Shown one piece after another: positions 1 to 6,357 of a stretch of 13,530 bases of DNA. How positions within the stretch are numbered: the stretch's first letter is position 1; each line of letters opens with the position of its first letter. The notes beneath the pieces are model-generated. The model had not been told where the DNA came from and ran no database searches. It saw nothing but the letters and a program-made list of their open reading frames with translations. Position numbers and translations under genes: made by a program. Source of the stretch: JAGTRP01 sp035255045 (lineage in GTDB: Bacteria > Pseudomonadota > Gammaproteobacteria > Burkholderiales > Rhodocyclaceae); NCBI GenBank assembly GCA_035255045.1, contig DATFAA010000058.1, positions 1-13,530 on the forward strand, given 5' to 3'.

Positions 1-882
1 CTTGCCCATGCCGTCATTGATGCGCCGGCCGGCCAGGATGACCTCCGGGTGGTAGCCCAGCATCTCGGCCTTGTGGGTCAGGTAGTAGGGATCGACGCCG
101 ATGCAGTGCCCCCCCACCAGGCCGGGCCGGAATGGCAGGAAGTTCCACTTGGTGCCGGCAGCCTGGAGCACCTCGGTGGTGTCGATGCCGAGGCGGTCGA
201 AGATGACCGCCAACTCGTTCATGAAGGCGATGTTGAGGTCTCGCTGGGAATTTTCGATGACCTTGGCGGCCTCGGCCACCTTGATGCTGGAGGCCCGGTA
301 CACCCCGGCCCGCACCACGGACTCGTAGAGGGCCGCCACCTGATCCAGGGTCTGCGGACTGTCGCCGGAAACCACCTTGGTGATGGTGGTCAGGGTGTGC
401 TCCCGGTCGCCCGGGTTGATGCGCTCGGGGGAGTAGCCGACCCGGAAATCCGCGCCCCACTTCATGCCGGAGAATTTCTCCAGAACCGGCACGCAGACCT
501 CTTCCGTGGCCCCCGGGTAGACCGTCGACTCGTAAACAACGACGGCGCCCCGCTTCATGTGCCTGCCGACAATCTCCGAGGCCCCTACCAGGGGCGAGAA
601 ATCGGGACGGTGCGCTTCGTCCACCGGCGTCGGCACGGCGACGATGATGCAGTCGGCGGCGGCCAGCCCGGCAGGATCGGCAGTAATGGAGAGATGGACG
701 GCAGCCAGCAGCCCCTCCGAACCCACCTCACCCGTGGGATCTTCCCCGGCCAGGAGCCGCTCCACCTTGGATACGGAAATATCGAAGCCGACGGTAGGGC
801 GCTGCTTGCCGAATTCGACGGCCAGGGGCAGGCCGACGTAACCGAGGCCGACAACGGCGACGAGAGGTTGCGGGGAAGCCAT
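1..882 (-). CDS. Nucleotide-sugar dehydrogenase (UDP-HexNAc/UDP-glucose 6-dehydrogenase family), C-terminus cut by window edge
   Basis: The minus-strand frame stays open from an ATG at 880-882 to the window edge, giving 294 residues without a stop. Full-length relatives have roughly 420-440 residues, so about a third is missing. An N-terminal Rossmann motif (GLGYVGLPL, residues 12-20) binds NAD. The central part carries GYSPERINPGD (149-159) and the EAAKVIENSQRD helix (204-215). The catalytic-cysteine motif GGHCIGVDPYYL (257-268) has Cys260 as nucleophile. The family oxidises C6 of a UDP-hexose in two NAD-dependent steps to give a uronic acid for LPS, O-antigen or capsule. The GYSPERINPGD and GGHCIGVDPYYL stretches resemble the TviB/WbpO-type UDP-N-acetylhexosamine dehydrogenases more than UDP-glucose dehydrogenase, but the substrate is an inference. 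It lies 57 nt downstream of the glycosyltransferase gene. No good Shine-Dalgarno precedes the start. Confidence 0.93.
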   Translation of the reverse strand, partial: MASPQPLVAVVGLGYVGLPLAVEFGKQRPTVGFDISVSKVERLLAGEDPTGEVGSEGLLAAVHLSITADPAGLAAADCIIVAVPTPVDEAHRPDFSPLVGASEIVGRHMKRGAVVVYESTVYPGATEEVCVPVLEKFSGMKWGADFRVGYSPERINPGDREHTLTTITKVVSGDSPQTLDQVAALYESVVRAGVYRASSIKVAEAAKVIENSQRDLNIAFMNELAVIFDRLGIDTTEVLQAAGTKWNFLPFRPGLVGGHCIGVDPYYLTHKAEMLGYHPEVILAGRRINDGMGK

Positions 883-902
883 AAATTCTTGAAAAAGATC
901 GG

Positions 903-929
903 ATTATAACTTGCCCGACCGATTCGGGC
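903..929 (-). promoter_or_regulatory. Possible internal promoter -10 box and small hairpin before the dehydrogenase gene
   Basis: In the 57-nt gap before the dehydrogenase gene, the minus strand carries a perfect TATAAT (903-908). Just upstream of it is a 6-bp inverted repeat (GCCCGA/TCGGGC, arms 913-918 and 924-929). No good -35 hexamer sits 17 nt upstream. The hairpin has no U-tract directly after it, so it is not a convincing terminator. This could be an internal promoter that partly frees the dehydrogenase gene from upstream transcription. The support is weak. Confidence 0.3.
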
Positions 930-939
930 GCTGTCGGAC

Positions 940-2043
940 CTAAGCCAGGAGGCCGTGATAGAGGGCCACCATGCGCTCTGTCATGGTCTGCAGGTCGTAG
1001 CCCCGGGCCGTCGCCGCCGCCGCTGCGCCCTGGCGTGCCGCGAGGTTCCGGTCCATGAGCCTGCCCAGCGCCTCGGCGAGTTGCTCGCCTTCCCGGACAA
1101 AGCCGTTCACCCCTTCGACGACAAGATCTGCGCCGCCACAGTCGGGAGTCGTCACCACCGGCAGGCCGCAGGCCATGGCTTCCAGGATCACGTTGCCGAA
1201 GGGCTCGTACACCGTGGGAAAGGCGAAGACGTCGGCGGCGCCGTAATAGGGCCGCACGTCCTGCCGGGGGCCCAGGAAGCGGATCCGCGGCAGGATGCCC
1301 AACCGTTCCGCCATGTCCCGGTAGCGGGCCTCATGCTTGTCCTTGCCCACCACCAGCAGCCAGCCCTCCCGGGGCAGGGCCGCCAGCAGGCTCCCCAGGC
1401 CCTTGCGCTCGTAGCCGGAGCCGACGAACAGGAAGAGGGGCGCGTCCGGCGGAATGCCGAGCTGATGCCGCACCTCCTGCCCCCCGGCCTTGACCCCGGG
1501 GTTGTAGGTGGCCAGATCGATACCGTTGTAAACCACGGGCAGGCGCTCCTCGGGGAGACCGAACCACTCCTGGATCTCCCGCCTCACCAGCTTGGAGATG
1601 CAGATCACCACCCGCAACCGGGGGCTTCTGAACAGGGCCTCTTCCGCCGCCAGGGTGTAGTGATTGAAGGGGTTGAGATTCATCCAGGCCCGGCCCCGCA
1701 GCCCCAGGAGGCGGGCGCGGCGGGCCAGCCAGGCCCGGTGCAGGCCGTCGCCGGCACGGTAGATGTCGCAGCACGGCACCTTCTCGTGGGACTGGACCAG
1801 GTCGAAGCCGCCGGCCGCCACCGCCCGGCAGGCGGCCTTGGCGAAGCTGGCATCCCGCCAGGTACTGCCCAGGTAGAAGGGATCGCACACCTGGCGGTGA
1901 AAACGCCCTTCCGGCCCGTCCCAGCGGCGTGTGACGAGAGTGACGTCGAGATCGCTGCGCTCCAGCCCCGCCAACGCCCGCTCCACGAACCGCTCCGCCC
2001 CCCCGAAGGGGTTGTAGCGCTGCCGGATGATCGCCAGCTTCAT
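940..2043 (-). CDS. GT4-family glycosyltransferase, LPS-core type (WaaG/RfaG-like)
   Basis: The product has 367 residues. The N-terminal Rossmann half starts with a Gly-rich acceptor-side loop (NPFGGAERFV, 11-20). The second half holds the donor-site pattern FVGSGYERKG (206-215) and the EX7E signature of retaining GT4 enzymes, Glu280 to Glu288, in EPFGNVILEAMACGLPVV. There is no signal peptide or membrane segment, as expected for a cytoplasmic or peripheral enzyme working on lipid-linked glycan. The family moves a sugar from a nucleotide donor, and in LPS-core loci often a hexose onto heptose. The start ATG overlaps the stop of the heptosyltransferase gene by 4 nt (ATGA, 2040-2043), so translation is probably coupled. 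The acceptor and donor sugars cannot be read from the sequence. WaaG-like is a best guess based on overall fold and the heptosyltransferase neighbour. Confidence 0.9.
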   Translation of the reverse strand: MKLAIIRQRYNPFGGAERFVERALAGLERSDLDVTLVTRRWDGPEGRFHRQVCDPFYLGSTWRDASFAKAACRAVAAGGFDLVQSHEKVPCCDIYRAGDGLHRAWLARRARLLGLRGRAWMNLNPFNHYTLAAEEALFRSPRLRVVICISKLVRREIQEWFGLPEERLPVVYNGIDLATYNPGVKAGGQEVRHQLGIPPDAPLFLFVGSGYERKGLGSLLAALPREGWLLVVGKDKHEARYRDMAERLGILPRIRFLGPRQDVRPYYGAADVFAFPTVYEPFGNVILEAMACGLPVVTTPDCGGADLVVEGVNGFVREGEQLAEALGRLMDRNLAARQGAAAAATARGYDLQTMTERMVALYHGLLA

Positions 2044-3131
2044 GAAATCAGCAATTCCATGGCAGCGGCGTGAACTTGCCCGGCCGTCAAACTCACCAGG
2101 CAGTCGCTCACCTTGCCGCCGCCACAGCCGTCGATGCCGCAGGGGCGGCAGGGATGGCGGTCACTCGCCACCACCCGGAAGGGCACGCCCCAGGGGCCCC
2201 ACTGGCGGTCGCCGGAGGGCCCGAACAGCGCCACCGTCGGCGTGCCGACCGCGGCGGCGATGTGCATGGGGGCGGAATCGACGCCGATGAACAGTTTGGC
2301 CCGGGCGGTGAGGGCCGCCATGTCCTTGAGGCTAAGTTGGCCGGCCAGGCTAGGCACCGGCTTCTCCAGCCGGGCCTGGATGTCTTCCACCATGGCCAGC
2401 TCGTCCCGGCTCGGGGCGGCCGTGAGGACCACGGCATGGCCCTCGGCCTGCAGGCGGTGGATCAGCTCGGCCATGCGCTCCGCCGGCCAGCACTTGAAGA
2501 ACCAGCGGGAGGCCGGGTGGATATGGATGAAACCGCCGGGCTCCAGCTCCAGCCGGCGCAGGTGGGCCGCCACCCGGTCCTCGGCGTCGCGACCGGGGAC
2601 CAGCACCAGCCGGCGCTCCTCCGGGGTGGGATAGATGCCGATGCGGCGAAGGGCGTCCAGGTTGGCCTCGACCACGTGCCGCAGAGCGTTGCGGGGATGG
2701 CCGTAGCGGTGGGTGAAGCTCTTCCTCCAGCGCTTGCCGGAACGTTCGGGACCCACCGCCCATTTCACCCCCAGCAGCCGGGCCAGCCAGGCGCCGCGCC
2801 AATGCTCGGTGAGATGGACGACGAGGTCGTAGTCCCGGGCCCGCAGGGCGGAGAAGAGACGCCACTCGGCCCGCAGCTGGGCCAGGGGCCCCAGCTTCTT
2901 CCAGCCCCGGTCCACCGTATGGACCTCGGCAATGTCCGGGTGCAGGGTCAACATGGGGGCCGTGTCGGCATAGACCAGGGCGTCCACCCGGGCCTCGGGG
3001 GCGTATTTCCGGAGGACCGAAAAGACCGGCGAGGACAGCAGCACGTCGCCGTGATGGCGCAGCTTGATGACCAGCACCCGCCGCACCTGGTCGAGGGGAA
3101 TGGCGTCCGACAGGGCCTTGAAATTATCCAT
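2040..3131 (-). CDS. waaQ: Lipopolysaccharide heptosyltransferase III-type (GT9 family, WaaQ/RfaQ-like)
   Basis: This 363-residue GT9 protein opens with VLVIKLRHHGDVLLSSPV (19-36), the usual N-terminal signature of ADP-heptose:LPS heptosyltransferases. It closes with the donor-site region GVDSAPMHIAAAVGTPTVA (283-301) followed by LFGPS (302-306). Glycosyltransferases of this family add L-glycero-D-manno-heptose from ADP-heptose to the inner core on the cytoplasmic face of the inner membrane. The KLRHHGDVLL form and the Cys-rich tail near 328-344 (C328, C331, C336, C344) match the RfaQ/heptosyltransferase III group rather than WaaC or WaaF, though the exact position added is inferred. It starts 11 nt after the cobC stop and overlaps the next glycosyltransferase by 4 nt, so it lies in the B12-gene transcription unit. 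The spacer offers only a weak G-rich ribosome site. Confidence 0.9.
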   Translation of the reverse strand: MDNFKALSDAIPLDQVRRVLVIKLRHHGDVLLSSPVFSVLRKYAPEARVDALVYADTAPMLTLHPDIAEVHTVDRGWKKLGPLAQLRAEWRLFSALRARDYDLVVHLTEHWRGAWLARLLGVKWAVGPERSGKRWRKSFTHRYGHPRNALRHVVEANLDALRRIGIYPTPEERRLVLVPGRDAEDRVAAHLRRLELEPGGFIHIHPASRWFFKCWPAERMAELIHRLQAEGHAVVLTAAPSRDELAMVEDIQARLEKPVPSLAGQLSLKDMAALTARAKLFIGVDSAPMHIAAAVGTPTVALFGPSGDRQWGPWGVPFRVVASDRHPCRPCGIDGCGGGKVSDCLVSLTAGQVHAAAMELLIS

Positions 3132-3142
3132 AGCCCGCCATT

Positions 3143-3685
3143 TTACCGGTTCAGGTGCAATACCGTCCCGCCGGTCGCGGCCAAATCCACCGTGGTCGCC
3201 GTCCCGTAGGGAAACGTGAGGCGCAGCCAGGCCTCGGGCTCCAGGCCCAGCCAGTGGGCCAGGAGCATCCGCAGCACGCCCGCGTGGGTGACCAGGACGG
3301 CCTCACCCACTGCAATTTCCGCCACACAGGCAAGGGCACGTCGCTGCAATATCCATGCGGACTCACCACCCGGGAATGTAAATCCCGCCACGTCTTCCGC
3401 CCAGGCGTCGAGGGCGGCGGGGCCGATGTCCTGCCAGGTCCGCCCTTCCCACTCGCCGAAATCCATTTCCGCCAGCCGACCGTCCACCACCGGCGCCGGA
3501 TGCAGGCATTCGGCCAGGGCCCGGCAGCGTGTCAGGGGACTGGTCCACACCGGCAGCCCCGCCGGCAGCAGGGCGCGCAGGCGCTCCGCCGCCGCTTCCA
3601 CCCCCTCGGCCGCCACATCCAGCCGGCCGTAGCAGGTATCGGCCGGGACCACCGGCCTCGGGTGGCGGACGAGGTGCAGGATCAT
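3143..3685 (-). CDS. cobC: Alpha-ribazole phosphatase-like histidine phosphatase
   Basis: This 180-residue member of the histidine phosphatase (phosphoglycerate-mutase-like) superfamily has His8 in LVRHPRP as the presumed phospho-acceptor, Arg53 in SPLTRC, Glu73 in AEMDFGEWEG and a second histidine, His134, in VTHAGV. It also has the CYGRLDV element (18-24) seen in CobC-type proteins. CobC removes the 5'-phosphate of alpha-ribazole phosphate or of adenosylcobalamin phosphate, the last step of nucleotide-loop assembly. The usual RHG is RHP here. That variant retains the catalytic Arg and His, so activity is expected. The start overlaps the cobS stop by 4 nt (ATGA). Context, directly after cobT and cobS, gives stronger support for the B12 role than the fold alone, which is shared by many unrelated phosphatases. 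Confidence 0.9.
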   Translation of the reverse strand: MILHLVRHPRPVVPADTCYGRLDVAAEGVEAAAERLRALLPAGLPVWTSPLTRCRALAECLHPAPVVDGRLAEMDFGEWEGRTWQDIGPAALDAWAEDVAGFTFPGGESAWILQRRALACVAEIAVGEAVLVTHAGVLRMLLAHWLGLEPEAWLRLTFPYGTATTVDLAATGGTVLHLNR

Positions 3686-4458
3686 TGCGGCAGCCGCGCC
3701 ACCAGTCCCAGGTAGAAGGCGATTTCCGCCACCTGCTGGGCGGCGCCCAGACAGTCGCCGGTGTAGCCGCCGAGCCAGCGCCGGTAGAGGCTCGCCATCC
3801 AGAGGGTGGCGAGGGCGGCCAGGGCGCAGGCCACGAGCGCCTGGGCCGGCGGCAGGAGGAGCAGCCCGGCCAGGGCGAAGGCGGCAGCCGTCGCCATTTC
3901 CCCCGGCGTCAGCCGGGTGGCCAGGGGCTTGGCCTTGGACAGGGCGTCTTCCCGCACGTAGTCCATGGCCGACAGCAAGGCGGTGGAGGCGAAGCGGGAA
4001 ACCGCGTGCCCCGCCACCAGGGCCGCCGGCAGCCAGGCGTCGGTCATCTCCACCAGGAGCATGAATTTGCCCAGCAGGGCCAGCACCAGGGCCACCACGC
4101 CGTAGCTGCCGACCCGGGAGTCCTTCATGATCTCCAGGATGCGGGCCTTGTCCCAGCCGCCCCCGAGGCCGTCCACCGTGTCCGACAGGCCGTCCTCATG
4201 GAAAGCGCCGGTGACGTGGATGGTGGCGGCCATGGCCAGCAGCACGGCGATGGTCTTGGGCCAGAAGAGGGCGGCGGTGACGTACACCAGCGCTCCGATG
4301 CCCCCCACCAGCAGCCCCACCGCCGGGAAGTAGCGGGCCGAGCGGTTGAGGTGCTCGGCCGAATGCCCGACCCAGCCCGGCACCGGCAGGCGGGTGAAGA
4401 AGCGCACGGCGCCGAAGAAGTACTCGGCCTCCCGGCGCAGGGCCGGGGCGCTCAGCAT
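3682..4458 (-). CDS. cobS: Adenosylcobinamide-GDP ribazoletransferase (cobalamin 5'-phosphate synthase)
   Basis: The product has 258 residues, normal for CobS. It is an inner-membrane enzyme that joins adenosylcobinamide-GDP to alpha-ribazole (or its phosphate), releasing GMP. The family signature GAFHEDGLSDTVDG (84-97) carries the acidic metal-binding residues. RVGSYG (115-120) and GDCLGA (234-239) are also conserved. Several hydrophobic stretches (about 46-80, 119-136, 189-222 and 240-254) fit an integral membrane protein. I chose the ATG at 4456-4458. The frame stays open far upstream, but that part is antisense-like Arg/Pro/Gly-rich sequence inside cobT. At this start the gene overlaps the cobT end by 7 nt (ATGCTGA), and its own stop overlaps cobC, so all three genes are probably translationally coupled. 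Expression should follow the cobT riboswitch. Confidence 0.96.
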   Translation of the reverse strand: MLSAPALRREAEYFFGAVRFFTRLPVPGWVGHSAEHLNRSARYFPAVGLLVGGIGALVYVTAALFWPKTIAVLLAMAATIHVTGAFHEDGLSDTVDGLGGGWDKARILEIMKDSRVGSYGVVALVLALLGKFMLLVEMTDAWLPAALVAGHAVSRFASTALLSAMDYVREDALSKAKPLATRLTPGEMATAAAFALAGLLLLPPAQALVACALAALATLWMASLYRRWLGGYTGDCLGAAQQVAEIAFYLGLVARLPQ

Positions 4459-5495
4459 TGGCCGGAGACTCCGGCGGATTCGAAGCTCGCCATCTCGTTC
4501 ACGAAATTCACCGCTGCCTGCACCAGGGGGAAGGCCAAGGCGGCGCCGGTGCCCTCGCCCAGGCGCAGGCCGAGGTCGATGAGGGGCTCGGCGCCGAGGG
4601 CCGCCAGCTGGGCCCGGTGGCCGGGTTCCGCCGAGCGGTGGCAGAAGATGCAGTAGTCGGCCAGGGCCGGGGCCAGGCGGGCCGCCGTCAGGGCGGCGGA
4701 GCCGACGATGAAGCCGTCGATGAGGAGCACCATGCCGGCCTGGGCGGCGGCGATCATGGCGCCGGCCATCATGGCGATCTCGAAGCCGCCGAACTCGGCC
4801 AGCACGGCCAGGGGCTCGCGCACCTGGCCGGCCCGCGCCAGGGCCTGCTCCAGCAGGGCCTGCTTGCGGACGAGGCCGGCGTCGTCCAGGCCGGTGCCGC
4901 GGCCGACGCAGTCGGCCAGGGAGGCGCCGGTCAGGCAGTGGGTGATGAGGGAGGCGGCGGCGGTGTTGCCGATGCCCATCTCCCCGAAGCCCACCACGTT
5001 GCAGCCGTCCTGGGCCAGGCCGCGGACGATGCCGGCACCGTGCTCCATGGCGGTGGCGCACTGGGCGGCGGACATGGCCGGCTCCTCGATGTAGTTGCGG
5101 GTCCCCGGCGCCACCTTGGCATTCACCAGCCCCGGCCGATGGCCGAAATCGTGGGCCACGCCGGCATCCACCACCGTCAGGCCGAGGCCGTTCTGGCGGG
5201 CGAAGACGTTGATGCCGGCGCCACCGGCCAGGAAGTTCTCCACCATCTGCCAGGTCACATCCTGGGGAAAGGCGGAGACCCCGGCCCGGGCGGCCCCGTG
5301 GTCGCCGGCGAAGACCAGCATCTGCGGGTTGTTCAGCCGGGGCGCCAGAGTCTGCTGCACCAGGCCGATCTTGAGGGCGATGGCCTCCAGCTGGCCCAGG
5401 GCCCCCAGGGGCTTGGTCTTGCGGTCAACCTTGTGTTGCAGGGATTCGATGAGGGCCCGGTCGGGGGCGGCGACGGCGAATTGCGAGGAATGCAT
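4452..5495 (-). CDS. cobT: Nicotinate-nucleotide--dimethylbenzimidazole phosphoribosyltransferase
   Basis: CobT transfers ribose phosphate from nicotinate mononucleotide to DMB, giving alpha-ribazole phosphate. The frame shows FAGDHGAARAGVSAFP, VGFGEMGIGNT and FGGFEIAMMAGAM, and the catalytic-Glu motif LRLGEGTGAALA (Glu314, equivalent to Glu317 of the Salmonella enzyme). I place the start at the ATG at 5493-5495 (347 residues). An ATG three codons upstream (5502-5504, 350 residues) overlaps the only good Shine-Dalgarno, AAAGGA at 5504-5509, while the chosen ATG lies 8 nt from it. The gene is first in a minus-strand unit, cobT-cobS-cobC and then LPS genes. It sits behind a cobalamin riboswitch and an intrinsic terminator, so high adenosylcobalamin should switch it off. 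Confidence 0.96.
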   Translation of the reverse strand: MHSSQFAVAAPDRALIESLQHKVDRKTKPLGALGQLEAIALKIGLVQQTLAPRLNNPQMLVFAGDHGAARAGVSAFPQDVTWQMVENFLAGGAGINVFARQNGLGLTVVDAGVAHDFGHRPGLVNAKVAPGTRNYIEEPAMSAAQCATAMEHGAGIVRGLAQDGCNVVGFGEMGIGNTAAASLITHCLTGASLADCVGRGTGLDDAGLVRKQALLEQALARAGQVREPLAVLAEFGGFEIAMMAGAMIAAAQAGMVLLIDGFIVGSAALTAARLAPALADYCIFCHRSAEPGHRAQLAALGAEPLIDLGLRLGEGTGAALAFPLVQAAVNFVNEMASFESAGVSGQC

Positions 5496-5518
5496 CCGAT
5501 TCATCCTTTCAAAATGAC

Positions 5519-5561
5519 AAAAGGGCTTCGCGGCGACGCGTCCAACGTTGCCGCGAAGCCC
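5519..5561 (-). terminator. Riboswitch expression-platform terminator before cobT
   Basis: On the minus strand a perfect 12-bp stem (GGGCTTCGCGGC / GCCGCGAAGCCC, arms 5550-5561 and 5523-5534) with a 15-nt loop is followed directly by TTTTGTCATTTT. This is a strong Rho-independent terminator between the riboswitch and the cobT ribosome site. A competing hairpin (GAAGCCTG with CAGGGCTTC, 5555-5575, 8 bp with one bulge) uses part of the same 5' arm and may act as antiterminator. Confidence 0.9.
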
Positions 5562-5582
5562 TGTCCACAGGCTTCTGAATAG

Positions 5583-5745
5583 GATCCGGCAGGTCTTCTG
5601 GCTCTCGGATCAGCCGGTCCGCCGCGTCTTCCCGCCGGGTCTGTCTCCCCTGGGCAGTGACTGGAATTGCTCCCTTGCGACGGCCGTCCCCGATTACAGC
5701 GGCGGGCCCGCCACGGATTCGCACCGTGTTCCGTTTGGCCGGATC
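5583..5745 (-). promoter_or_regulatory. Cobalamin (AdoCbl) riboswitch aptamer controlling cobT-cobS-cobC
   Basis: Read on the minus strand, the element has the conserved parts of the cobalamin riboswitch in order. These are GGAACACGGTGCGAATCC, the GCCGCTGTAA element (5695-5704), the GTCACTG element near 5654-5660, GGGAAGACGCGG (5623-5634) and the B12 box AGCCAGAAGACCTGCC (5588-5603). The outer P1 helix can be drawn as GATCCGGC (5738-5745) pairing perfectly with GCCGGATC (5583-5590). The terminator at 5519-5561 follows, so ligand binding should favour premature termination ahead of cobT. An extra 7-bp hairpin just upstream (5738-5762) shares the P1 5' strand and could compete with it. Confidence 0.95.
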
Positions 5746-5771
5746 GGCGCGGATTATCCGGCTTGCCGAGG

Positions 5772-5786
5772 GGCGATGCAATCGCC
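5772..5786. repeat. Short inverted repeat upstream of cobU
   Basis: A perfect 6-bp inverted repeat with a 3-nt centre (GGCGAT GCA ATCGCC) lies 13 nt before the cobU ATG and upstream of the riboswitch on the other strand. It could be a regulator half-site pair or a small hairpin in either transcript. No family can be assigned. Confidence 0.4.
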
Positions 5787-5799
5787 TACCCTTCGCGCC

Positions 5800-6357
5800 A
5801 TGAAAGAACTCATCATCGGCGGCGCCCGCTCGGGCAAGAGCGCCCTGGCGGAGCGGCGGGCGGCGGAATCGGGCTTGGCGGTCACCTATGTCGCCACCAG
5901 CCAGGCGGGCGACGGAGAAATGGCCCGCCGCATCGCCCACCACCGGGCCCGGCGCCCGGCCCATTGGGGCTGTGCCGAGGAACCCGTGCGGCTCGCCGCC
6001 GCCCTCGAACAGCACGCCGCCCCGGACGCCTGCCTGCTGGTGGATTGCCTCACCCTGTGGCTGTCCAATCTCTTCTTCGCCGGCCGGGCGGCCGCCCAGG
6101 CCGAGGCCGGGGAGGCCGTGGACTGCCCGCTGCTGGCCGGGGAAACGGCGGCCCTGCTGGATGCCCTGCCCCGCCTGCCGGGCCGCATCATCCTGGTGTC
6201 CAACGAGGTGGGCTGGGGCATCGTGCCCATGAATCCCCTGGCCCGCCTCTTCGCCGACGAGCAGGGGCGGCTCAACCAGCGGGTGGCGGCCGCCTGCGAC
6301 CGGGTCACCCTGGTCGCCGCCGGCCTGCCCCTGGCCCTGAAAGAACCCCGGCCCTAG
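5800..6357 (+). CDS. cobU: Adenosylcobinamide kinase / adenosylcobinamide-phosphate guanylyltransferase
   Basis: This 185-residue bifunctional enzyme phosphorylates adenosylcobinamide and then transfers GMP from GTP to form adenosylcobinamide-GDP, the substrate of CobS. The P-loop GGARSGKS is at residues 7-14. The guanylylated histidine is His47 or His48 in RRIAHHRARRP. The conserved LLVDCLTLWLSNL and SNEVGWGIVP segments follow. The start at 5800 fits the family N-terminus, but no Shine-Dalgarno precedes it. An in-frame ATG at 5776 would add eight residues and has a GAGGGG nearby, only about 2-4 nt away. The gene points away from cobT, and its leader is antisense to the cobT riboswitch, so its promoter probably lies inside or near that DNA. 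The stop shares CTAG with the convergent regulator gene. Confidence 0.96.
   Translation: MKELIIGGARSGKSALAERRAAESGLAVTYVATSQAGDGEMARRIAHHRARRPAHWGCAEEPVRLAAALEQHAAPDACLLVDCLTLWLSNLFFAGRAAAQAEAGEAVDCPLLAGETAALLDALPRLPGRIILVSNEVGWGIVPMNPLARLFADEQGRLNQRVAAACDRVTLVAAGLPLALKEPRP

Noticed and set aside
49..909. Long plus-strand open frame opposite the nucleotide-sugar dehydrogenase
   Set aside because: It is antisense to a clear dehydrogenase with full catalytic motifs. Its His/Gly-rich composition is typical of reverse-frame reading in GC-rich DNA.
913..929. Terminator between the glycosyltransferase and dehydrogenase genes
   Set aside because: The stem is only 6 bp, and on the minus strand it is followed by AAGTTATAAT, not a T-run.
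4459..5061. N-terminal extension of CobS by about 200 residues
   Set aside because: The extension is Arg/Pro/Gly-rich out-of-frame translation of cobT. The real CobS begins at the ATG overlapping the cobT stop and has normal family length.
5548..5799. Upstream extension of CobU through the riboswitch
   Set aside because: This DNA encodes the minus-strand riboswitch and terminator. The family N-terminus, with the P-loop at residue 7, fits the 5800 start.
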